Positions 56,908 to 64,000 of a stretch of DNA of 64,000 nt are shown one piece after another; positions within the stretch are counted from its first letter, which is position 1, and each line of letters begins with the position of its first letter. Under the pieces are notes generated by a model that saw nothing but the letters and a program-made list of their open reading frames with translations, ran no database searches and was not told the DNA's origin. A program made the translations under genes and the position numbers. This stretch comes from Astragalus membranaceus (Eukaryota; Streptophyta; Magnoliopsida; Fabales; Fabaceae). Where the stretch lies: NCBI GenBank assembly GCA_039519185.1, contig CM076847.1, forward strand, positions 73,357,247-73,421,246, written 5' to 3'.

Positions 56908-58640
56908 CTAAAAACCTATTGCCTTCATCTTCTCTTGGTTCTTCTCCTTTTTGCTAGCTGCAGCAGCTTCTCTTGCCCTTTCCATGAGTTCCTCAGTCAG
57001 AGATCTGCAGTACTCCACGAATTCATATACTCGCACCGGAGTGTTGTAAGGCAGCATCTCAGCTTCTGCCTTTCTCAACCTCTTGGGAACATCCCTCACC
57101 GCCTGGTTAGCCAACCATGCCAATTTGGAGAACTTGGTCTTCCACTGTTGAATTTCTGCCCTCAACTCAATTATGATCTCTTGCTTTTCAATCCCACCCA
57201 TCAGCTCAAGAAAACAGTGTTCCCAGTACTGACTCTCCTTTCTTACCTGTCGGTAAGCATCACTGATGTGACTCAGATTCCTCCTTAGCTCATCTGAATT
57301 CTCTTGTTCCACCCTTAAAGCCTGCTGATACTCTCTAAGGATGTTCACAATTGCATCTCTATCTTGCCTGATGCACTCTATTTGACTTTCAAGCTCGCAC
57401 GTCACAGACTGAGACTTCTTCTTCAATTCCTCTAGTGATTCCTTTGTAGCTCTCTCACTTTGCGCAGACTTTTTGAACAACTTCCTCCATTCGTTTGCTC
57501 TAACCATAGCCTCACCCACCTTGGCATTCAATCTTTTCAACTCATCTTTGGCACCTTTCAGATATTCCTTCATTTTTTGATTACTTTCCTCTTCTTTCCT
57601 AAGCTTCTTGCTGCTTTCTTTAAGGGCTTCGGCCTTGCGTTCATTCTCGTTCTCTAACTTTCTCTTCTCAAAAATTACTTTCCCCAACTCATCTTGTAAG
57701 GCTTTCTTTTCTTCTTCTACCTTGAACAAAGCAGATTTGACCTCACTTAGTTCTTTGAGACTTGGAACGTGAAGCTCTGGGACTTCTTTCTCAACTGACG
57801 ATGAATTCTAACGAGGCGGGCCAACATTTTGAATTCTTTGGTGAAGCCATTGGTAGAAAGTAACATCACCTGTTTTCTTTATGATCTCCGCTTTATCCTT
57901 GTAAACTACACCTTCCCAAGCCTTTGAAATTTTCTGAAGCAAGCCTTGGTTCTTTGAATCTTCTTTATCGAGAAAGATTGGGGCCAACATGTCTTCAGTG
58001 GGCGCATTCTTCATAGGATACCCAAGTTGTCTGATGGTGAGAGAGGGATTGTAATTGATGCAGCCTTGGGTTCCCATTAAGGGTACATTCTGGAAATTGC
58101 CGCACCGGAACAGTATTGAAGGCCTATCTTTCCAACACGGATGATTGAACCAACAGACTTTGAGAGCACTGAGATTCTCTAAAGTGTGCACCCATTCTCG
58201 TGCACTTCTGGCTTCTACATCACAACACGGGGCATATTCTACTAAGTCCGCGGCTTTCGTCTTATGAGTGACAACATGGTTGAGGAACCAGGTGTAGAGA
58301 ACATGGAAAGAGCAAGCAACCTTCTTCTTCCCTAACACACGGTGATGAGTGAAGGAATAGTAGGTATCTGCAAGGATTGCTGGTACAGGGTTAATCGGAT
58401 TTTCCTTACTTATGAATGCTAGAAAAAGCCCAATAGCGGTCTCATCAATGAACTTCTCGACCTGAGGGAAAAGGACGATCCCAAAAATAGTTAGGGCTAA
58501 CAGCTGCTTGAAAGGACCCCACTTCTTATTCTGGGCATAAAACTTCAATAAACCTTCGAAATAACATAGCGGGAAACCCCTGATACGGTTCTTCTTTTCC
58601 TTATGAAGCTCTAATTCCTTCACACCGACTTGCAACAACA
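56908..58640 (-). pseudogene. Ogre ORF1, N-terminus cut and one stop
   Basis: Two open parts in the same frame: 58641-57808 and 57729-56908, with a TAG at 57808. The first is globular (FPLCYFEGLLKFYAQNKK, GPFKQLLALTIFGIVLFP, EWVHTLENL, GTQGCINYNPSL), the second a long coiled coil (EEEKKALQDELGKV, ERATKESLEELKKKSQ) ending NTPVRVYEFVEYCRSLTEEL. ORF1 upstream of gag is a hallmark of Ogre; its role is unknown. The frame runs off at 58640, where SEC6 intron sequence starts. Confidence 0.8.
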
Positions 58641-59090
58641 AAGTTATCAGTGGAACAATTATGTCAAATGAACCGAAAGGACCTACTGAAGATTATCGTA
58701 CAAACCAATAAATAAGAACCAACAATTGTTTTATTAAATGCAGAGACCTGTGTTAAAAGATTATCAACATAAATAGCAACCGTTTCCTCCATGCAGGATT
58801 CAACAAATCTCTCAAAACACCTTTCGTCAATGTACCTTGAATATATAGGATGTTTAAACTATAGTTTTCCATAATAAACTTAAATATTTAACAATCAAAC
58901 TTCAAATAAATGCAATAGAAGCCATTTGCACCAACAACTTCTCAAACAAACTTCATATGTTATAAACAGCAAAAGTTTATAGATAAACTGCAAGGAACAG
59001 GACCAGATACATTGAATAACACAAAACGTCAACAAAAAAGACAGAAGTGAAAGAAATATTAAGGTTGATTAAGTTTCACCAGTCATAAAT

Positions 59091-59415
59091 ACTTCGATGT
59101 TTTAATATTGAGCTCCCACTAACTCGTGTAGTCCCGGTTTTACTGGGGATTTTATCCCTGTAACTAAAACAGTGTCATTTACATTCTCCACCGCCATTAA
59201 TGAAAAGCTTGATTTTCTGAACAACCTCCGAAGGTGCCAGATTCACCAGTCATAAATACTACGATGTTTTAATATTGAGCTCCCACTAACTCGTGTAGTC
59301 CCGGTTTTACTGGGGATTTTATCCCTGTAACTAACGAAAACAGTGTCATTTACATTCTCCACCGCCATTAATGAAAAGCTTGATTTTCTGAACAACCTCC
59401 GAAGGTGCCAACAAG
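59091..59415 (-). repeat. tandem duplication of about 158 bp in the SEC6 intron
   Basis: The phrase CATAAATACT followed by CGATGTTTTAATATTGAG recurs at 59091 and 59249, each continuing to GAAGGTGCCA. Read on the minus strand the region looks coding (LLKNGEDSFGYWFNLLAPSE then VQKIKLF, and VSYRDKIPSKTGTTRVSG) over 59540-59243, but no family is recognised. It may be an exon remnant or an inserted gene piece. Confidence 0.75.
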
Positions 59416-59540
59416 TTAAACCAGTAACCAAAACTGTCTTCACCGTTTTTAAGTAAATCCCTTAATACCAGACAAATTTCTAACAGTTGAAGACTGTAAT
59501 AACAATCAAAACTCAGTAATATCTCTATCGGGAGCAACAA

Positions 59541-60285
59541 GAAAAGGTACTATCATCATGGCTTCAATCCACGAGATTCTCACCCCAGTTATCATTCTTG
59601 GTAACACTGGGGTAAGAAACATTCATGTGTATTTCCATGTGCACACATATCAGATTAGTGAGTAAAGATAAACAGAGTATTAATGTTCTATCAATTGGTA
59701 TGAGAGCTAGGGTCCTGGAAGCCAATCGTGGTTCAATCAAGAAAGCAAAAGAATATATTTTAAGAATAAGAGTTCGAGAAAAGATTAAAAGGAACAACAT
59801 ACAAGGATTCTGATAGGTTTCCTGCAAGCCCAAATGTCTAGGGCCCAATTAGAATTACCTTAGGTGGAAAATAGAGAAAGGAGAGTTAGTTATATAGAGG
59901 AAAGGGGATGAACGTGGGGATCATCTTAGAATTAACCATTTTGGATAGTATAGGCAGAGAAGTGTTTGCTCTGTCTGAGGAGCTTATGCTCTGGGATTGC
60001 AAGGGTTTATCTAATTCTCTTATAATAAGTCTTACATTTTCTATCAACAATACATTTTTCCCATTTCTCTTAAATTAAGTTCCTAACAGATTCCGGTGCT
60101 CGAAGAAATCCAACCAACTGCAACTATGTGGAGTTGGATTTTAGCTTTTGTGGTTGAAATGAATTAGATCTAACTCAAATTTTGTGATTAAGCTTTTGAA
60201 GATTACCAAATTATTCCTTGATGCCAGCAAAAGCAGACAGAGAAGTAAACAAAATAAAGTTACTGAGATCAGAAAATCCACTCAC
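59541..60285. other. intron-like sequence, no gene seen
   Basis: Between the unidentified coding-like piece and SEC6 exon A. Short open frames lack domain signatures. Consistent with SEC6 intron DNA. Confidence 0.4.
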
Positions 60286-60355
60286 ATTTTTACTTCAGTA
60301 AAACATTCATCAAATATTGCAACCAACTCCTCAGTAACTTGCCCCTCACTCCATT

Positions 60356-60809
60356 CTGAGATATGCAAAGCAAAAGGAAACTTGACTTTCATATTAAAGA
60401 CATCAAATAAGGCTGTAAAGCAGATGATTCACAAGATATAAAAGGAGACACAGTAAATTGTTGTTTTTACATTAAATTTTACCAATAAAACAAGATAACC
60501 CGAAACCACGATATAAATATATAATGAATCCAATACCAAATTGCTTAGAAGGAACTATAAAGTACCAGAAAATAAATTTTAAACAATAATTTGCAGCCAA
60601 TTACATTTTAGGCCCTGTTTACTTTGTGAAAACATTTCCTATTTTCATTTCCAAAAATTTGTGTTAATTTTACTTGCTAACAAGGAGATGCTAGACTCTT
60701 AAAGTGAATAATTGTGTGCATTTTTGGAAATAATGAGAATGTCAAAAAAAATTGTTTGGCTACCGGCATGATAGAATGTGGAAGAGTTCAACAATGGTCG
60801 GGTACGCAC
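60356..60809. other. non-coding, possible SEC6 upstream intron
   Basis: Sequence between SEC6 exon A and the LINE. AT-rich, no coding signal recognised. Because exon A begins at a good acceptor, at least the first part is probably intron. Confidence 0.4.
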
Positions 60810-61498
60810 TAATCAAAGGCAGGAAGGGAGGTCCTAGTGAAGTCAGTGGCACAGTCAATTCCTACCTACTGTATGAGCATATTTATGTTACCTACTATTC
60901 TTAGGGAGGAACTCGAGAAGATGATCAATTCCTTTTAGTGGGGTAACAACCAAAGCACAAGAAAGGGAATTCATTGGTTGAATTGGGAAAAACCTACTAT
61001 GAGTAAGAAGCATGGAGGTATGAGGTTCAGTCACTTTCATGGATTCAATTTAACATTGCTAGGGAAGCAGACTTGGAAAATCATGAACCACGCGGATACT
61101 ATAGTTGGTCGCGTCTTCAAAGCCAAATATTTTCCGAATAGTCACTTCATGGGGGCTCGCTTGGGCCATAATCTCAGTTATGTATGGCGTAGTATCTACT
61201 CTTCTTGGGTGGTGATGAATGTGGGATCACGTTGGAGGCTAGGAGATGAACAGAAGGTTTCGGTTTGGCATATCCTTGGTTGAAAGGTAGGAAGGACCCC
61301 TTTGTTCGCTCACCATTGGTAGCGGGATATGAACACATGAAGGTAAGGGATTTATGGGATACAGCTGCCGGTGGTTGGAAGTTAGCACAACTTCAATCTC
61401 TTTTCAACAACAAGGAGACACTTTTAATCAACAAAACTCCTCTTTACAACTCAGGTGGCAAAGAAAAGCTTCTATGGTGGAGGAGTCGTGATGGCGGG
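60810..61498 (+). pseudogene. LINE (non-LTR) reverse transcriptase C-terminal part
   Basis: Reads in pieces KSVAQSIPTYCMSIFMLPT, a stop, then GIHWLNWEKPTMSKKHGGMR, FNLTLLGKQTWKIMN, VFKAKYFPNSHFMGA, LGHNLSYVWRSIYSSW and MNVGSRWRLGDEQKVSVW, the characteristic stretch after the RT domain of plant L1-type LINEs. Frames are broken by a stop near 60938 and a shift near 61270. The line breaks at 61499 where a hAT-like element enters, and resumes after 63190. Confidence 0.85.
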
Positions 61499-61810
61499 TA
61501 GAGCTGTCAAAATGGCCCACAACCCATACCACAAAGCCCCCTCCTAAACCCACAAAACTCAAGGCCCCCTCTTGTGTGGGCTATTTGTAAGCCCCAACCC
61601 ACAAACTTAATTTTTTGGGGCTGGGGCCGGGGCCTTTGTGGGTCAGCCCTTTCTAATTGACACGGTAAGATAGCTTTTCAATTCCCTACTTTCAAACTCT
61701 CTTGTACCATCACATACCACACGCCCACAACACAATAATCCAGCTTCTCCTTTCTTTTTTTTATTTACAAAAGCTTCTCTTTTCTTTTGAAAAAAATAAA
61801 TTAATAATTA

Positions 61811-62126
61811 GGCTAAAGTGCTCCCGGGATCCCTTATCTTAATTTAAAGTAACGAATTAGTCCTTTATGTTTTTTTTTGTCCCAAATAAGTCCTTTATCT
61901 TTCAAATTTTTGACACATAAATCCTTTTCCGTTAACAGTGTTGATTTATGTGTCAAAAAAAAGGATTTATGTGTCAAAAATTTGAAACATAAAGGACTGA
62001 TTTGGGACAGAAAATGATTTATGTGTCAAAAATTTAAAAATAAAGGACTGATTTGGGACAAAAAAAAGATAAATGACGAAATCGTTACTTTAAATAAAGA
62101 TAAGGGACCCCGGGAGCACTTTAGCC
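61811..62126. mobile_element. Mutator-type MITE, 316 bp, TSD TAATAATTA
   Basis: Long inverted ends (GGCTAAAGTGCTCCCGGG on the left, inverse on the right) and a perfect 9-bp duplication TAATAATTA at 61802-61810 and 62127-62135. The interior is an imperfect hairpin with repeated TTTATGTGTCAAAAA. No coding capacity. Confidence 0.9.
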
Positions 62127-62468
62127 TAATAATTATCTCCTATTCCCTATAATTTTAAATCTGAAAGATTCTTAATGCATTGTTTGTGTTACAATGAATT
62201 TAATTTACGTTTGGATTAATTGAAATGTAAATTTGTGTCTGGAAAACAGAAATTCAAATACAACTAAGTTTAGTCAAAAGTGTTTTTACTTTTTAACTAC
62301 CACATAGCTTCTACACAAAAAATTATTATTTTATTATCAAACTAATATTTGTTTACGAACATCATTTTTTTTACCAAACCGAACATCATTTTTTAACGTA
62401 CCTACATGGGGAATTTAAGTTACAGAGTAGAGTCAATAAAAAACAATAACCTCAAGAGGCTTGCTTAA

Positions 62469-62925
62469 GACTCTGTTTGGCAAAAAAATAACGGATAGCA
62501 GATAGTTGATAGCAAATAAGTTAGCTGATGGGGGGGTGTGCCTACGTGGCAGTCCACGTGGGCTGCCACGTAGGATGAGTCAGTCAAACTGAGTCAAAAT
62601 TGGGGTGGGGGACCTTGATTTTTCAAATTGGGAAAATAGGGGGACCAAAATCGTCAAATTAAAACTTTAGAGACCAAAATCGAAATTTGGTCATAATAGG
62701 GGGACCAAAACTGCAATTAAGCCTAAAATTAATAACGGTAAAAGTGACTAAAAAAAGAAGACGCTATAAGCTCAAACGCTACTTGAAATAGCGTTTAAAA
62801 AAAACTATAAGCTACCCAAAAAATGCTAACGGCTACTGATTGCCAAACACCTATAATTTTTTCCAACTGCTATCCGCTAGTCAAATCCGCTCTAAGTTAG
62901 CAGATTTGACTTGCCAAATAGAGCC
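62469..62925. mobile_element. Tourist-like (PIF/Harbinger) MITE with a nested piece
   Basis: Ends GACTCTGTTTGGCAAA and the inverse of GGCTCTATTTGGCAAG, flanked by TAA on both sides (62466-62468, 62926-62928). A block at about 62525-62735 with GGGGGACCAAAA words and a GCCTAAAAT edge looks like part of another MITE related to the one at 41571, inserted inside. Confidence 0.65.
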
Positions 62926-63190
62926 TAAGCCTTTTCCAATTTTTTGTAAAAAATAAATAAAATTTAAAGGCCAATGGGTTGCCCTAGGCCCAGGCCCACA
63001 TAAGTGGGCGAGTCATTTTTTCATTTTCGTTGCAAAAACATAGAATCAAGGGGCTATCGGCTGGCCCAAGACCACAGGGCTTTATAGGGCTTTATGGCCA
63101 TGTGGGCTTTTTCGCCCCTGGGGCCAAGCCACGTGAGCTTGGGTGGGGGCTGGTCCACGTGGGCCAAACTGACACAGCTCTACTTGTAGG

Positions 63191-63706
63191 TACTCAGTTT
63201 GTTCGGCGTATTATGGTATAATGGAAGATCTCATTGATAATTCTCATCTCTGAATCCAAGGAAAATGGATGTTTATTTGGAGCCTAAAAATTCCTCAATG
63301 AGTGAAGTTGTTACTTTGGAGGGTAGTAAGGGGTTGTTTGCCAACTCGTGCCAACCTCTGACGTAGGCATGTTCCATGCGAAGAGCAGTGCCCAATGTGT
63401 AGTGGTGGGGTTGAGGGTGAGATGCATCTATTTTTTGGGGATTGATGGTGCAACAGCGTCGGTAAAAACCAGCTGCAGGAACTCTCAAATGCAATGTGGA
63501 TGCAGCACTTTTTGAACAAGAGAATAAATATGGTGTTGGTTTTTGTTTAAGAGATGAAAATGGTAGTTTCATGAAACGCAAAACAATGTGGTTTAATGGA
63601 GTACCTAAACCTCAAGAGGCTAAAGCGATGGGATTAATGGAGTACCTATAGGCTTGGAGGCAGTGGTGATTGAGATGGATTGCATCTCGGTGGTCAATGC
63701 AGTGAA
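63191..63706 (+). pseudogene. LINE zinc-binding and RNase H parts (resumed)
   Basis: After the hAT-like insert the LINE continues with YSVCSAYYGIMEDLIDNSHL, the zinc-binding RT region (GCLPTRANL-like, CPMC-like and HLFFGD phrases with frame breaks), then an RNase H-like domain (NVDAALFEQENKYGVGFCLR, DENGSFMKRKTMWFNGVPKP). Several stops show it is old. It is cut at about 63706 by copia DNA. Confidence 0.75.
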
Positions 63707-64000
63707 TAAAGAATCCCTTGATATACCTCAGGATTCTAACAACGGCATCCCAATGACTGTCACAAGGAGAATTTAGGAATTGACTCACCACACTAACAGC
63801 ATATGAAATATCTGGCCTCATCATGGTCAAGTAATTTAACTTTCCAACTAGCCTCCTATACCTTCCTGGATCTGAAAATGGCTCCCCCTGATCTGGTAGG
63901 ATCTTGACATTAGAATCCATAGGAGAGTCAATTGGCTTGCAATCCAGCATTTTAGTTTCTTCTAAAATATCCAAAGCATACTTTCTCTGGGAAATAGCAA
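63707..64000 (-). pseudogene. Ty1/copia reverse transcriptase/RNase H fragment, runs off the window
   Basis: Minus-strand frame with DILEETKMLDCKPIDSPMDS, GRYRRLVGKLNYLTMMRPDI, YAVSVVSQFLNSPCDSHW and AVVRILRYIKG, the standard link from RT to RNase H in plant copia elements. It stops abruptly after IKG at the LINE border, so the 3' part is missing; the 5' part lies beyond the window. Confidence 0.88.

Larger units (their letters stand above)
34630..58640 (-). mobile_element. Ogre-type (Tat lineage) LTR retrotransposon, 5' truncated
   Basis: Minus-strand order: ORF1 (58640-56908), gag-protease (56541-53038), 203-bp intron, reverse transcriptase-RNase H, second RNase H, integrase (52864-47002), long 3' non-coding region, purine tract and a 3295-bp 3' LTR (37924-34630). 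This is the Ogre plan: extra ORF1, intron before RT, and archaeal-type second RNase H. CCTCT (34625-34629) would be one half of its target duplication. The 5' LTR is absent; at about 58640 the sequence changes to a SEC6 intron, so the 5' end was lost. CACTA and hAT transposons lie inside. Confidence 0.88.
58748..60355 (-). pseudogene. SEC6: exocyst subunit SEC6, two exons only
   Basis: SEC6 is an exocyst subunit that tethers secretory vesicles at the plasma membrane. Exon A 60355-60286 (acceptor TATCTCAG, donor GTGAGT) reads EWSEGQVTEELVAIFDECFT; exon B 58835-58748 (acceptor TTCAAG, donor GTCTCT) reads YIDERCFERFVESCMEETVA then YVDNLLTQ. Both match the conserved SEC6 C-terminal part in order, and splice phase 2 fits. 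The 1.45-kb intron between them contains a tandem repeat. Upstream exons are not found beyond 60355 and downstream exons are replaced by Ogre at 58640, so this is a fragment. Whether a full gene exists elsewhere is unknown. Confidence 0.8.
61499..63182. mobile_element. hAT-like non-autonomous element, 1684 bp
   Basis: Inverted ends: TAGAGCTGTCAAAATGGCCC on the left, the inverse of TAGAGCTGTGTCAGTTTGGC on the right. Interior rich in GGGCC, GGCCC and CCCAC words. The LINE frame stops at its left edge and resumes after its right edge. The eight bases outside (ATGGCGGG and CTTGTAGG) match only in part, so the duplication is old or the ends are slightly off. Two MITEs are nested inside. No transposase. 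Confidence 0.7.

Noticed and set aside
58600..58660. Search for the right-hand CCTCT duplication of the Ogre element
   Set aside because: No LTR end or CCTCT border is present here; the element passes from ORF1 into SEC6 intron, so it is truncated.

Overview
This window is plant nuclear DNA, almost certainly from a legume (Fabaceae). The evidence is a very high density of nested LTR retrotransposons of Athila/Calypso and Ogre (Tat) type, spliced plant genes with GT-AG introns, a B3-domain gene, FAR1-type MULE transposases and many plant MITEs. Ogre with its extra ORF1, its intron between protease and reverse transcriptase and its second RNase H suggests a temperate legume (vetch, pea, clover or medic relatives); the species is not fixed by the sequence. 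No bacterial features, CRISPR, rRNA or tRNA genes were seen. Host genes are few: a two-domain B3 gene (minus strand, about 1.8-3.4 kb) with a decayed neighbour copy, and two exons of the exocyst subunit SEC6 (minus strand, 58.7-60.4 kb). Everything else is mobile DNA or its debris.

Layout. 0-4.3 kb: B3 gene, a truncated LTR and a Helitron 3' end. 4.5-6.4 kb: tandem repeat and a 1.4 kb foldback MULE with a 9-bp target duplication. 6.7-10.9 kb: two divergent FAR1-type MULEs, one holding a Ty3/gypsy 3' end, the other cut by the next element. 10.9-29.8 kb: a non-autonomous LTR element whose left LTR holds a solo LTR and whose only recognisable ORF is cut by a young, nearly complete Athila/Calypso-type element (15321-27494; both LTRs 1380 bp, 5-bp duplication GTGAC). 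29.8-34.6 kb: LTR fragments and the 3' half of a second Athila-type element on the minus strand. 34.6-58.6 kb: a 5'-truncated minus-strand Ogre element, itself carrying a 7.4 kb CACTA transposon (39309-46693) and a 2.4 kb hAT transposon (47836-50232). 58.6-64 kb: SEC6 exons, a LINE broken by a hAT-like element that contains two MITEs, and a copia fragment running off the end.

The most unusual signal is in the two Athila-type elements. The plus-strand copy carries about 28 exact copies of the palindrome GCTGCAGC, often in pairs about 15 bp apart, spread through LTRs, gag, pol, env-like and untranslated parts. The related minus-strand copy has almost none of these but carries GCTATAGC at comparable places with similar spacing. 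A family-wide swap of a dispersed palindrome, in coding and non-coding sequence alike, points to selection by a sequence-specific trans factor, for example an anti-silencing or packaging protein. That reading is inference; the motif distribution itself can be read directly. A second strong observation is the CACTA element, which is composite: it holds an inverted duplication of an ORF behind one promoter copy, an intact five-exon TNPA-like gene and only the C-terminal part of TNP2.
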